This document shows, in pieces, positions 35,440-45,127 of a stretch of DNA of 64,000 bases. The stretch is taken from NCBI RefSeq assembly GCF_016213215.1, contig NZ_JACRAW010000097.1, forward strand, positions 1 to 64,000. Reading direction: 5' to 3'. A model generated the notes under the pieces. That model searched no databases and had not been told where the DNA came from. It saw only the letters and a program-made list of their open reading frames with translations. This stretch comes from Bradyrhizobium sp. GTDB taxonomy: Bacteria > Pseudomonadota > Alphaproteobacteria > Rhizobiales > Xanthobacteraceae. Numbering within the stretch: the stretch's first letter is position 1; the number at the start of each line of letters is the position of its first letter. The position numbers were made by a program, and so were the translations under genes.

Positions 35440-38400
35440 ATGCTGAAGGAAGTGATCGATACGCTGGCCGGCGCCGTCGGCGGCCGCACGGCAGACCTAG
35501 TCACGACCGTGAAGTATCCCGGCGTCCGCGATGCGGTGGACGGCAACACCGCGATCATCCACGTGGAGCGCGAGGCCTCCGACGCCGCAGGCGCCTACCC
35601 GATCACCCCGTCCACGCAGATGGGCGAGTATTGGGCCGAGGAGGCCGCATCCGGCCATCTGAACATCAGCGACAGGCCGCTGATCTTCGTCGAGCCCGAA
35701 AGCGAGCACGCCGCCGCCGCCGTGACCGCGGGCATGTCGATGACCGGGCTGCGCGCCACCAATTTCTCGTCGGGCCAGGGCATCGCCTTCATGCACGAGA
35801 GCCTGTACGCCACGGTGGGCAAGCGCTTGCCCTACGTGCTGAACATGGGCTGCCGCGCCATCACCAAGGCCAGCCTGAACGTGCACGCCGGTCACGACGA
35901 CTATCATTGCGTCGACGACACCGGCTTCATCCAGGTCATGGCCAAGAGCGCCACCGAGGCGGCCGACCTGAACCTGATCGCGCGCAAGGTGGCCGAGCTG
36001 TCGCTCACGCCGGCCATCGTCGGTCAGGACGGCTTCCTCACTACCCACCTGATCGAATCCGCCACACTGCCCGAGCGGGCGCTGGTGGCCGAGTATCTGG
36101 GCAAGCCCGACGACTTGATCGACAGCCCCACGTCGGCCCAGGCCATGCTCTACGGCCCCAAGCGCCGCCGCGTGCCCTCGCTGTGGGACGTGGACGTGCC
36201 GCTCGTGTCGGGCTCGGTGCAGAACCAGGACGCCTACATGCAGTCGGTCGCGGCGCAGCGTCCATACTTCTTCGACGAGGTGCAGCCGCTGGCCGACCGC
36301 TGCATGGCCGAGTACGCCGAGCTGACCGGCCGCCGCTACGCGCGTTTGAGCAGCTGGAAGGCTGACGACGCCGACTACGTGATCTTCGGCATGGGCAGCA
36401 TGATCGTGCAGGCCGAGGCCGTGGCCGACTACCTGCGTGCCACCCGCCAACTCAAGGTGGGCGTGGTCAATCTGACGATGTTCCGCCCCTTCCCGGGCGA
36501 CCTGGTGGGCAAGGTGCTGCGCGGCAAGAAGGGCGTGGCGGTGCTCGAGCGCACCGACCAGCCGCTGGCCGAGGACCTGCCGCTGATGCGCGAGGTGCGC
36601 GCAGCGCTGCACAAGTGCCTGGAAAACGCCGCGGCCGATGCTTCCACGCCGCTGCCGCACGCCGGCTACCCCGCGATCGCTGCCCACGAGATGCCGCGGC
36701 TGTACTCGGGCTGCTATGGCCTGGGCTCACGCGACCTGCAGCCCGAGGGGCTGATCGGCGCGATCGAGAACATGCTGCCGTCGGGCGCGAAGCGGCCGTT
36801 CTTCTACCTGTCGGTGGACGTGGCGCGCGAGCCCGTGCACCCCAAGGACGAACTGCACCAGCAGCGCTTCCAGGCCGCCTATCCGCACGCGCGCGAGGTA
36901 GTGGTGCGCGGCAGCGAAAATCCCAACCTGATGCCAACAGGCGCGATCACCGCGCGCATGCACTCGATCGGCGGCTGGGGCGCGATCACCACCGGCAAGA
37001 ACCTGGCGATGACGCTGTTCGAGCTATTGGGCTGGGAGATCAAGGCCAATCCCAAATATGGCAGCGAGAAGAAGGGCCAGCCTACCACCTACTATCTCTC
37101 GGCAGCACCCGAGCCCATCCGCGTCAACAGCGAGTTCGTCTATGTCGACGTGGTGCTGTCGCCCGATCCGGCCGTGTTCGGCCACAGCAATCCGCTGTCG
37201 GGGCTGAAAAAGGGCGGCGTGTTCATCATACAGAGCAATCTGGGGGAGGGCACCTGGGCCTCATTCCCGCGCTGGGCGCAACAGCAGATCGTCGACCAGC
37301 AGTTGCGTGTCTTCTACCTCGACGCGTTCCAGATCGCCCGTGAAGAGGCCGGCAGCGCCGAACTGCAGCTGCGCATGCAGGGCAACGCCTTCCAGGGCGC
37401 GTTCTTCGCCGCTTCGCCGGTGCGCGCCAACGCCGGGTTGACCGAGGAGACGCTGTTCCGCGCGATCCAGAAGCAGCTCGAGAGCAAGTTCGGCGCCAAG
37501 GGCGTGGGGGTGGTGCAGAACAACCTCACGGTCGTCAAGCGCGGCTACCTGGAGATCCGCGAGATCACCGACAAGACGGTCGGCGCAGCTGCGCCGGCCG
37601 ACGGCAAGAGCGCGCTGCCGATCATGCTCAAGCGCTGCCCCGCTGGCGACGCCAAGGCGCTGCCGCCGGTGGCCGACATCCATCGCTTCTGGGAGCAGAC
37701 CGGCCACTTCTACGCCACCGGCAAGGGCAGCGACAACCTGCTGGACCCGTTCATCGGCGCGTCGCTGATTCCTGCGGCCACCGGCCTTTTCCGTGACATG
37801 ACGGGCATCCGCTTCGAGCACCCGCAGTGGATCGCTGACAAGTGCACCGCCTGCGGCAAGTGCTACACCGCGTGCCCCGACAGCGCGCTGCCCGGTCTCG
37901 TCAGCAGCGTAAGCGAGGTGTTCGCCACCGCTCTCAACCGGGTGGAACGCGGCGGCGCGCCCACGCGCTTCCTGCGCCGCACGGTGCGCACCGCCGAGCG
38001 CAAGCTGCGTGCGCTGATCGGCCCGAACGACGGCGTGGCCGTGCGGCCGCTAATCGATCAGGCCATCGCCGCAACCATATCCGAGGCGCCGGCCGAGGAG
38101 CGCGAGGAACTCGCGGCCGAGTTCGAGCGGCTCAAAGGCCAGCTCGGCGACTTCGCCTTCGCCACCACCAAGCCCTACTGGAACCAGAAGGAGAAGAAGG
38201 CGCCGGGCAGCGGCGGCCTGTTCTCGATCACCGTCAACCCGCTGACCTGCAAGGCCTGCGCGCTGTGCGTGGACGTGTGCGAGGACAACGCGTTGAAGAT
38301 GGTGACGCAGACCGAGGATTCCGTTGCCGCGCTGCGACGCGACTGGAGCTTCTGGCTGGACCTGCCCACGACGTCCAAGGATTTCAGCCGCATCGACAGC

Positions 38401-40383
38401 CTGGACGAGAAGATCGGCGCGCTGGAGACGCTGCTGCTGGACAAGTCCAACTACAACGCGATGACCTGCGGCGACGGAGCGTGCCTGGGCTGCGGCGAGA
38501 AGACGGCGATCCACCTGTTCGTCAGCACCGTGGCGGCGCTGATGCAGCCGCGCGGCGAGGCCTTCGTGGCGCGGCTGGACGACCTGATCCAGCGTCTCGA
38601 GCAGCACATGCGACTGCGCCTGGTGCAGGCGGTCGACCTTTCGGACACCGGCGCCGTTGTGCGGGCGGTGGAGGCGAGCGCCGCGCACGACCTGACGCTG
38701 TCGACCCTGGCGGCAACGCTCGGCGAAGGAAAGCCTTCGCAGCCACTGGATCCGGACTGGGTCAAGCAGACCGCGCGGCTCATGGAAGCGCTGAAGGATC
38801 TGCGCTGGCGCTACCTGGAAGGACCCACGGGGCGCGGCCGCGCATCCATGGGCGTGGTCAACTCGACCGGCTGCACGTCGGTGTGGGGCAGCACCTACCC
38901 GTACCACCCCTATCCATTGCCCTGGACCTCGCACCTGTTCCAGGACTCGCCGTCGGTGGCGATGGGCCTGTTCGAGGGCCACATGGCCAAGATGGCCGAG
39001 GGCTTCAAGGCCGTGCGCATGGCCGAGATGGAGCTCAAGGGCGAGTACGCCGACGAGCGCGACAGTGCGTTCTTCCAACGCTTCGGCTGGGAGCAGTTCA
39101 GCGACGAGGAATGGGCGCTGTGCCCGCCGGTGGTGAGCATGGGCGGCGACGGGGCGATGTATGACATCGGCTTCCAGAACCTGTCGCGCATGTTGATGGC
39201 CGGCAAGCCGGTCAAGGTCCTGGTGGTCGACACCCAGGTGTATTCCAACACTGGCGGCCAGGCCTGCACCTCGGGCTTCATCGGGCAGGTGTCCGACATG
39301 GCCCCCTATGGGCAGGCGCGCCACGGCAAGAGCGAGATCCGCAAGGAGATGAGCCTGATCGGCATGGCGCACCGCAGCGCGTTTGTGTTGCAAAGTACGA
39401 TTGCCCACGTCACGCACCTGCTGGAAGGCTACATCGATGGCCTCAACGCCCGCCGGCCGGCGCTGTTCAACATCTACGCGGTGTGCCCACCCGAGCATGG
39501 CGTGGGCGACGATCGCAGCGTGGCGCAGAGCAAGCTGGCTGTGGAAAGCCGCGCCTACCCGCTGTTCCGTTACGACCCGGATGCGGGCGTCACGTTCAGC
39601 GAGTGCGCGAGCCTCGAGGGCAACCCGTCGCCCGAAGCGGACTGGCCGACCTATTCGCTGGAATACGTGGACGAGGCCGGCGCCAAGGCGCGGCTCGACC
39701 TGCCGGTGACCTTCGCCGACTTCGCGGCCACCGAGGCGCGCTTCGCCAAGCACTTCCGCAAGGCGCCGCCCGAGACCTGGAACGACGCGATGATCCCGCT
39801 GGCCGAGCTGCTGGCGATGCCTGCCGACGAACGCGGCGGACGCTTCCCGTATATCTGGGCCACGGATCCCAAGGGCCGGCAGATCCGGCTGGTCGTTGCC
39901 GAGGAGCTGGTTCGGGCCAGCGAAGAGCGGCTGCAGTTCTGGCGCCAGCTCAAGGACGTCACGGGCAAGGCGTCGGTGGACGAGGCCGCGCTGACCGAGC
40001 GTGTGCGGGCCGATCTCATGCAGCGCATCAGCGCCAGCCTTGGGTTCGCCGGCACGATGTCGTCGGACGCTGCCATACCGGGCGCCGCGCAGCAGCCTGC
40101 GGGCCCGGCGACGTCCAACGGCGCCGCGGCGGACTACGAGCCCTGCTGGGTGGACTCGCCCGAATGTTCGGCCTGCGACGAATGCACGATGCTGGCGCCA
40201 GGCGTGTTCGCCTACAACGCCCAACGCCAGGCCATCGTGGTCAACCCAAAGGGCGCGAAGTTCGCCGACATCGTGAAGGTGGCGGAGAAGTGCACCGCCG
40301 GCTGCCTGCATCCCGGCACGCCCTGGAATCTGTCCGAGCCGGGGCTCGACAAGCTGCGGGCGCGCGCCGCGAAGTACAACTGA
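35440..40383 (+). CDS. nifJ: Giant pyruvate:ferredoxin (flavodoxin) oxidoreductase
   Basis: At 1647 residues it is about 450 longer than usual NifJ (about 1170-1200). Order: pyrimidine-binding domain with PITPSTQMGE near residue 50, the linker and gamma domain with MHSIGGWGAITTGKN near 510, ferredoxin motif CTACGKCYTACP near 800, second motif CKACALCVDVCE near 937, TPP domain with CGDGACLGCGEKTA near 1010 and GGDGAMYDIG near 1236, and a C-terminal single-cluster ferredoxin (CSACDECTMLAPG) near 1575. It decarboxylates pyruvate or a related 2-oxoacid to the acyl-CoA and reduces ferredoxin. Its place inside the rnf operon is unusual. Confidence 0.92.
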   Translation: MLKEVIDTLAGAVGGRTADLVTTVKYPGVRDAVDGNTAIIHVEREASDAAGAYPITPSTQMGEYWAEEAASGHLNISDRPLIFVEPESEHAAAAVTAGMSMTGLRATNFSSGQGIAFMHESLYATVGKRLPYVLNMGCRAITKASLNVHAGHDDYHCVDDTGFIQVMAKSATEAADLNLIARKVAELSLTPAIVGQDGFLTTHLIESATLPERALVAEYLGKPDDLIDSPTSAQAMLYGPKRRRVPSLWDVDVPLVSGSVQNQDAYMQSVAAQRPYFFDEVQPLADRCMAEYAELTGRRYARLSSWKADDADYVIFGMGSMIVQAEAVADYLRATRQLKVGVVNLTMFRPFPGDLVGKVLRGKKGVAVLERTDQPLAEDLPLMREVRAALHKCLENAAADASTPLPHAGYPAIAAHEMPRLYSGCYGLGSRDLQPEGLIGAIENMLPSGAKRPFFYLSVDVAREPVHPKDELHQQRFQAAYPHAREVVVRGSENPNLMPTGAITARMHSIGGWGAITTGKNLAMTLFELLGWEIKANPKYGSEKKGQPTTYYLSAAPEPIRVNSEFVYVDVVLSPDPAVFGHSNPLSGLKKGGVFIIQSNLGEGTWASFPRWAQQQIVDQQLRVFYLDAFQIAREEAGSAELQLRMQGNAFQGAFFAASPVRANAGLTEETLFRAIQKQLESKFGAKGVGVVQNNLTVVKRGYLEIREITDKTVGAAAPADGKSALPIMLKRCPAGDAKALPPVADIHRFWEQTGHFYATGKGSDNLLDPFIGASLIPAATGLFRDMTGIRFEHPQWIADKCTACGKCYTACPDSALPGLVSSVSEVFATALNRVERGGAPTRFLRRTVRTAERKLRALIGPNDGVAVRPLIDQAIAATISEAPAEEREELAAEFERLKGQLGDFAFATTKPYWNQKEKKAPGSGGLFSITVNPLTCKACALCVDVCEDNALKMVTQTEDSVAALRRDWSFWLDLPTTSKDFSRIDSLDEKIGALETLLLDKSNYNAMTCGDGACLGCGEKTAIHLFVSTVAALMQPRGEAFVARLDDLIQRLEQHMRLRLVQAVDLSDTGAVVRAVEASAAHDLTLSTLAATLGEGKPSQPLDPDWVKQTARLMEALKDLRWRYLEGPTGRGRASMGVVNSTGCTSVWGSTYPYHPYPLPWTSHLFQDSPSVAMGLFEGHMAKMAEGFKAVRMAEMELKGEYADERDSAFFQRFGWEQFSDEEWALCPPVVSMGGDGAMYDIGFQNLSRMLMAGKPVKVLVVDTQVYSNTGGQACTSGFIGQVSDMAPYGQARHGKSEIRKEMSLIGMAHRSAFVLQSTIAHVTHLLEGYIDGLNARRPALFNIYAVCPPEHGVGDDRSVAQSKLAVESRAYPLFRYDPDAGVTFSECASLEGNPSPEADWPTYSLEYVDEAGAKARLDLPVTFADFAATEARFAKHFRKAPPETWNDAMIPLAELLAMPADERGGRFPYIWATDPKGRQIRLVVAEELVRASEERLQFWRQLKDVTGKASVDEAALTERVRADLMQRISASLGFAGTMSSDAAIPGAAQQPAGPATSNGAAADYEPCWVDSPECSACDECTMLAPGVFAYNAQRQAIVVNPKGAKFADIVKVAEKCTAGCLHPGTPWNLSEPGLDKLRARAAKYN

Positions 40384-40391
40384 GGCCAGCG

Positions 40392-41738
40392 ATGAAGCTG
40401 CTCAACTTCCTGCGTGGCGAGGCATTCGCGAGAGGCGTTCACCCGCCGCAGCACAAGGACACGGCGAGGATGCCGATCACTCGCCTGCCGTTTGCGCCGC
40501 GCCTGGTGGTGCCGCTGTCGCAAAACGTCGGGCGTCCCGCTCGGCCGGTGGTGCACGTCGGCCAGGAGGTGCTGCGCGGGCAGCCCTTGGCCGAGCCCGA
40601 TGGCTTCATCTCGGTGCCGCACCATGCTCCGGCCAGCGGCGTGGTCGAGGCGATTCGTCTGCATCCGACCTCCAGCGGCCCCTGGACGGATTCGGTGATC
40701 ATCAAGGTTCATGCCGCCTCGACGCAGGCCGTCGAGTGGGAACAGCCGCAGGATATGGCGGCTATGAACGAGGATGAACTGATCTCCGCGGTACAGCGCA
40801 CCGGCATCGTCGGACTGGGCGGCGGAGTGTTTCCCACGCACGCCAAGCTGCGCGTGCCGAAGGAATATCCGGTGGATACGCTGGTGGTGAACGGCTGCGA
40901 ATGCGAGCCCTACCTCACCAGCGACCACCGCATCATGGTGGAGCGCGCGTCCGATCTGTTGGCAGGCATCGCCATATCAAGGCGACTGCTCGGCAGCCCG
41001 CCCGCCATCATCGGCGTCGAGGACAACAAGCCTGACGCCGTGGAGGCGATCCGCGCCCTTCTGCCCCCCGACGGCGACGTGACGGTGGAGACGGTGCCCA
41101 CCAAGTACCCGCAGGGCGCGGGCGAGATGCTGATCAAGACGCTGCTGGGCCGCGAGGTACCGCCCGACTCGCGTTCGTACCAGATCGGCGCCTACGTGCA
41201 GAACGTCGCCACGCTGGCCCTCGTGGGCGCGCTCACGCCACGTGGGCGCGGTTTCATCGAGCGCGTGATCACCGTTGCCGGCACTGCGGTCGGGCGCCCC
41301 GGCAATTACCTGGTGCCGATGGGTACGCCGCTGCGCTTCCTGCTGGAAAACGTGGACGCGCCGGCGGATTCGGTGGAGGTGATTTTCGGCGGCCCGATGA
41401 TGGGACACGCCGTGGCGTGCCTCGACGCGCCGATCACGAAGGGCGTGTCGGGCATCCTGGTGTTCCGCGGGCAGGATCTGGCCCCGCGCGAGGCGCGCAA
41501 GAGCTTCCCGTGCATCAAGTGCGGCAAGTGCATCGAAAGCTGCCCAATGGGGCTTAACCCCTCCACGCTGGGCATGCTGGCCGCCAAGCGTCAGTACGAC
41601 ATGATGGCCGAAACCTATCGGCTGGGCGCGTGCTTCGAATGCGGCACCTGCAGCTACGTGTGTCCGGCCAACATCCCGCTGGTGCAGCAGTTCCGCATCG
41701 CCAAGCAGGTGCTGCGCGGTCGGGAGGAAGCGGCATGA
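40392..41738 (+). CDS. rnfC: Rnf complex subunit C
   Basis: The 448-residue protein has an N-terminal barrel-sandwich segment. The NADH/FMN-binding region follows, with [15 protein letters not shown] and the [15 protein letters not shown] motif. The C-terminal ferredoxin pair is [12 protein letters not shown] and [12 protein letters not shown]. RnfC is the NADH-oxidising subunit. It is the short form, without the long C-terminal repeat of E. coli RsxC. It starts 8 bases after the PFOR stop. Confidence 0.94.
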   Translation: MKLLNFLRGEAFARGVHPPQHKDTARMPITRLPFAPRLVVPLSQNVGRPARPVVHVGQEVLRGQPLAEPDGFISVPHHAPASGVVEAIRLHPTSSGPWTDSVIIKVHAASTQAVEWEQPQDMAAMNEDELISAVQRTGIVGLGGGVFPTHAKLRVPKEYPVDTLVVNGCECEPYLTSDHRIMVERASDLLAGIAISRRLLGSPPAIIGVEDNKPDAVEAIRALLPPDGDVTVETVPTKYPQGAGEMLIKTLLGREVPPDSRSYQIGAYVQNVATLALVGALTPRGRGFIERVITVAGTAVGRPGNYLVPMGTPLRFLLENVDAPADSVEVIFGGPMMGHAVACLDAPITKGVSGILVFRGQDLAPREARKSFPCIKCGKCIESCPMGLNPSTLGMLAAKRQYDMMAETYRLGACFECGTCSYVCPANIPLVQQFRIAKQVLRGREEAA

Positions 41739-41781
41739 CCCTGTATCGTTCAGCGTCGTCCAGCTTCCGGGGAGCAGCGCG

Positions 41782-42831
41782 ATGACCATGGTCGAAATCC
41801 GCTCCGCCCCCCACATCAAGGCCGACAACGCGGTGGTCAAGATCATGCGCCATGTCGTGTGGTCACTACTGCCGGTCTGCGCGTTCTTCATCTGGCAGTA
41901 CGGTCTCTCGGCGCTGGCCTTGCTCATCGTCGTCACGGCGTCCTGCCTCGCGGCCGAAGCTCTTTTCCTGCGACTGGGCAAGCAATCCGGGAATCTGTAC
42001 GACTGGTCGGCCACCATCACCGGGCTGCTGTTGGCGCTGACGCTGCCGCCCGGCTTTCCGCTGTGGATGGGTGCGGTCGCCGGCTTCGTCGCGGTCGCGC
42101 TGGGCAAGGCGATCTTCGGCGGAATCGGGCACAACCTGTTCAACCCGGCGCTGGTTGGACGAGGCTTCGGGCAGGCGGCGTTCCCGGTCGCGATTGCGAC
42201 CTATACGCCCTCGTTCATGCCCGGGCGCTTCATGGAGTTCATCCCTTCCAGCCTGGCGCTGCCGTTCATGATGCCGAAGGACCTGACGGCCTGGCTCAAC
42301 GCCTTTCATGTCGACGGCATCAGCGGCGCCACGCCGCTGGCGCGCTGGAAGTTCGAGGGCGTGCTGACCTCGAGCCTCGATCTGCTGACGTCCCTCTCCG
42401 GGCACATGGCGGTCGGCCCCTCGCCACTCTTGATCCTGCTGTGCGGCGGCTATCTGGCGGTGCGCGGCTATCTCGACTGGCGGATCCCGGCCGCGGTCAT
42501 GGGGAGCGCCGCAGCGCTCGCGACGGCGCTGTTCGCGATCAATCCGCACCACTATCCCGATCCGTTGTTCGTGCTGTTCTCGGGCGGCCTGGTGCTGGGC
42601 GCGGTGTACATGGCTACCGACATGGTCACCTCGCCGGTCACACCCAAGGGCATGTGGCTGTATGGCGCGCTGATTGGCGTTCTGACTGTGATCATCCGCT
42701 ACTCGGGCGGCCTGCCAGAGGGCGTGATGTACGCCATTCTGATCGGCAACGCCGCGACGCCGATGATCGAGCGCATCACCCAGCCGGTGGCTTTCGGCAC
42801 AGCGGTTAAGCGCAAGGAGAAGCAGCAATGA
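41782..42831 (+). CDS. rnfD: Rnf complex subunit D
   Basis: This 349-residue integral membrane protein has the covalent FMN site in DGISGATPLARWK (SGAT at residues 181-184). About nine helices are visible. RnfD and RnfG form the flavin path across the membrane. ApbE, encoded at the end of the operon, attaches FMN to this threonine. GGGGAG lies upstream of the ATG. Confidence 0.94.
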   Translation: MTMVEIRSAPHIKADNAVVKIMRHVVWSLLPVCAFFIWQYGLSALALLIVVTASCLAAEALFLRLGKQSGNLYDWSATITGLLLALTLPPGFPLWMGAVAGFVAVALGKAIFGGIGHNLFNPALVGRGFGQAAFPVAIATYTPSFMPGRFMEFIPSSLALPFMMPKDLTAWLNAFHVDGISGATPLARWKFEGVLTSSLDLLTSLSGHMAVGPSPLLILLCGGYLAVRGYLDWRIPAAVMGSAAALATALFAINPHHYPDPLFVLFSGGLVLGAVYMATDMVTSPVTPKGMWLYGALIGVLTVIIRYSGGLPEGVMYAILIGNAATPMIERITQPVAFGTAVKRKEKQQ

Positions 42832-43529
42832 ACGCGCCGGCCGCCTCTCCAGCGCCGGTCGAACCAGTGCAGGCGACGCCGACTTTCGCGCTGCTGCGCA
42901 CTTTGAGCGTGGTGTCCGCGATCTGCGGTCTGATCATCGTCGCCAGCTATCTGACCACGCTGGACCGCGCAAAGGCCAACCGGCGGCTGGCCGCCGAACG
43001 CGCGGTTTTCAAGGTGCTGCCAAGCGCCAAGTCGGTGAAGGAATACTGGGCGCTCCCCTCGAGCGAGATCACGTTGGCGGGCGGCAGCGATCCGCCTGCG
43101 GGCGCGCTGCGCTTCTACGCCGCCTATGACGCCGAGGGCAAGCTCGCAGGGATCGCGGCGGAAGGCGCGGCCAAGGGTTACGCCGACACGGTGCGCGTGA
43201 TGTTCGGCTACAGTAAGGGTTGCGATTGCATCGTCGGCATCGGCGTGGTGTCGATGCGCGAGACGCCGGGCATCGGCGACAGGATCCTCACCGACAAGGG
43301 CTTCCTCGCCAATTTCAAGGCGCTGGACGTGCGGCTGAAGGAGGACCTGTCGGCGCTGGTCAACGAGGTTAAGGTCGTCAAGCACGGCACGAAAACGCAG
43401 GCCTGGCAGATCGACGCGATCTCGGGCGCCACCGTCACGTCGCGCGCTGTTGGCAAGGGCATCAACGACGCCGCGCAATTGTTGCTGCCGCGGCTGGTCC
43501 CCAAGCTGGATAAACTGGAGGAACCATGA
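42828..43529 (+). CDS. rnfG: Rnf complex subunit G
   Basis: This 233-residue protein has one N-terminal membrane helix (LSVVSAICGLIIVASYL) and a large extracytoplasmic part. The covalent flavin site is DAISGATVTSRAV near residue 200. It overlaps rnfD and rnfE by ATGA junctions. It is the usual partner of RnfD in moving electrons and coupling ions. Confidence 0.94.
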   Translation: MNAPAASPAPVEPVQATPTFALLRTLSVVSAICGLIIVASYLTTLDRAKANRRLAAERAVFKVLPSAKSVKEYWALPSSEITLAGGSDPPAGALRFYAAYDAEGKLAGIAAEGAAKGYADTVRVMFGYSKGCDCIVGIGVVSMRETPGIGDRILTDKGFLANFKALDVRLKEDLSALVNEVKVVKHGTKTQAWQIDAISGATVTSRAVGKGINDAAQLLLPRLVPKLDKLEEP

Positions 43530-44218
43530 GCAACTCGTCTCCTGTGGCCTTCGGCGCGCCGCCCAGCACTTGGGAGGAGTTCACCGAGGGCCTGTGGCAG
43601 CGCAACCCGGTGTTCGTCATGGTACTGGGCATGTGCCCGACGCTGGCCGTCACCGTATCCGCCATCAACTCGATCTCGATGGGGCTGGCCACCACCTTCG
43701 TGCTTGCGGCCTCGTGCTTCCTGGTTTCGGTGCTGCGCCGCCTGGTCCCGAAGGAGGTGCGCATCGCGACCTTCATCGTGATAATTGCCACCTTCGTCAC
43801 CGTGGTGGACTATGCGATCCAGGCCATCAGCCTGGACCTGTACGAGGCGCTCGGCGCCTACATTCAGCTGATCGTTGGAAACTGCCTTGTGCTCGGCCGG
43901 GCCGAGGCCCACGCGGCGCGGACGCCACCGATTCCGGCGACGCTCAACGCCGTCGGCATGGGCCTCGGCTTCACGCTGGGGCTCACGATGATCGGCGGCG
44001 TGCGCGAGATCCTGGGCGCCGGCGCGTTCTTCGGCGTTCCGCTGTTCGGTCCCGACTTCCAGCCCTGGGTGGTGATGGTCCTGCCGCCCGGCGGCTTCTT
44101 CGTGATGGCCGGCTGGCTGCTGCTGTTCGCCATCGTGCGCCGGCGCGTGGCGGCGCGGGAGAAAGGCGCCGCCCAGTCGGCTGCCGCCGCAAACTCCGGA
44201 GCCTGCCATGGTGCGTGA
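43526..44218 (+). CDS. rnfE: Rnf complex subunit E
   Basis: The 230-residue membrane protein has six helices. The cysteines in LGMCPTLAVT and VGNCLVLGRA are those that, with the equivalent pair in RnfA, hold the iron centre in the middle of the membrane. It overlaps rnfG upstream and rnfA downstream by 11 bases. The C-terminus has an extra Ala-rich tail. Confidence 0.94.
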   Translation: MSNSSPVAFGAPPSTWEEFTEGLWQRNPVFVMVLGMCPTLAVTVSAINSISMGLATTFVLAASCFLVSVLRRLVPKEVRIATFIVIIATFVTVVDYAIQAISLDLYEALGAYIQLIVGNCLVLGRAEAHAARTPPIPATLNAVGMGLGFTLGLTMIGGVREILGAGAFFGVPLFGPDFQPWVVMVLPPGGFFVMAGWLLLFAIVRRRVAAREKGAAQSAAAANSGACHGA

Positions 44219-44789
44219 ATCGCTGGGCCAGATCCTGCTCACGACCATTCTGTCCGGCAATTTCGTGCTGGCGATGTTCGTGGGCATGTGCCCGTTCCTG
44301 GGCGTCACGCACAGCGTGGCGGTGGCCTTTCCGCTGGGGCTCGCCACCACTTTCGTGATCGTGATCGCTTCGGTCAGCGCCTACGCACTGAACTGGATGC
44401 TGGCGCTTGCACATCTCGAGTTCCTGCGGCTGATCTGCTACATCGCGGTGATCGCCTCGGCCGTGCAACTGGTCGAGATGGTCGTCAAGAAGCACTACCC
44501 CGTGCTGTTTAGGGCGCTGGGCATCTATCTGCCGCTGATCACCACCAATTGCGCGGTGCTGGGAGTGGCGCTGTTCCAGACGGCGCGCGAGTACGACTTT
44601 GCGCAGTCGCTCACATTCGCAATCGGGGGCGGCGCCGGCTTCACGCTGGCGCTGACGCTGCTTGCCAGCGTGCGCGAGCGTGTCCAACTGGCCGATGTGC
44701 CCGAGGTGGTTCAAGGCACGGTGCTGGTGCTCATGCTGGCCGGCGTGCTGTCGCTGGCCTTCATGGGCTTCGCAGGGTTGGGAGGCTGA
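44208..44789 (+). CDS. rnfA: Rnf complex subunit A
   Basis: This 193-residue membrane protein is homologous to RnfE, in inverted topology. The cysteine motifs are GMCPFLGVTHS and TTNCAVLG. Together with RnfE it forms the intramembrane iron centre. It is placed last of the core subunits, not first as in many rnf operons. Confidence 0.95.
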   Translation: MVRESLGQILLTTILSGNFVLAMFVGMCPFLGVTHSVAVAFPLGLATTFVIVIASVSAYALNWMLALAHLEFLRLICYIAVIASAVQLVEMVVKKHYPVLFRALGIYLPLITTNCAVLGVALFQTAREYDFAQSLTFAIGGGAGFTLALTLLASVRERVQLADVPEVVQGTVLVLMLAGVLSLAFMGFAGLGG

Positions 44790-44791
44790 GG

Positions 44792-45127
44792 ATGCTCACC
44801 ACCCTGATCGTCACCTTCATCCTGCTGCTGGCGCTGATGACGGGCTGGATCCTGGTCCAGCGCGCGGCGCGTCACGTGGCCGAGCAGCATCCCGAAGCCG
44901 GGCCCCTTCGGCTGGTCGGCGGCGGATGCGGTGGCCACGGCCATGGCGAGGAGGCCGCGCCGTTGGCTTCCGCTGCGGTTTCGGCTGAGGGCTGCGCAGC
45001 TTGCGCCAACACCGCGTGCAAGCCTGCAACGCAGGTGGCGGGCTCGGCCGAGCGCTGGACCGCGCTACGCACCAGGCTGGCGGCCGATGGCACCCGTTTC
45101 CATACTGAACACGAGGATCCAAGATGA
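44792..45127 (+). CDS. Small Cys-rich membrane protein, possible NqrM counterpart for Rnf
   Basis: This 111-residue protein has one N-terminal membrane helix (TLIVTFILLLALMTGWILV). A soluble tail follows with Cys46 in GGGCGGHGHG and Cys68, Cys71 and Cys76 in CAACANTAC. A helix followed by a CGG site and a CxxC-x4-C group resembles NqrM, which is needed to build the iron centre between NqrD and NqrE. RnfA and RnfE are homologues of those two. It starts 2 bases after rnfA and overlaps apbE. A maturation role is inference. It could instead resemble FeoB-associated Cys-rich proteins. Confidence 0.6.
   Translation: MLTTLIVTFILLLALMTGWILVQRAARHVAEQHPEAGPLRLVGGGCGGHGHGEEAAPLASAAVSAEGCAACANTACKPATQVAGSAERWTALRTRLAADGTRFHTEHEDPR

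Noticed and set aside
38050..40311. Minus-strand open frame of 753 codons opposite the PFOR
   Set aside because: The plus-strand PFOR is unmistakable. The antisense frame is His/Arg/Ala/Gly rich without domains.
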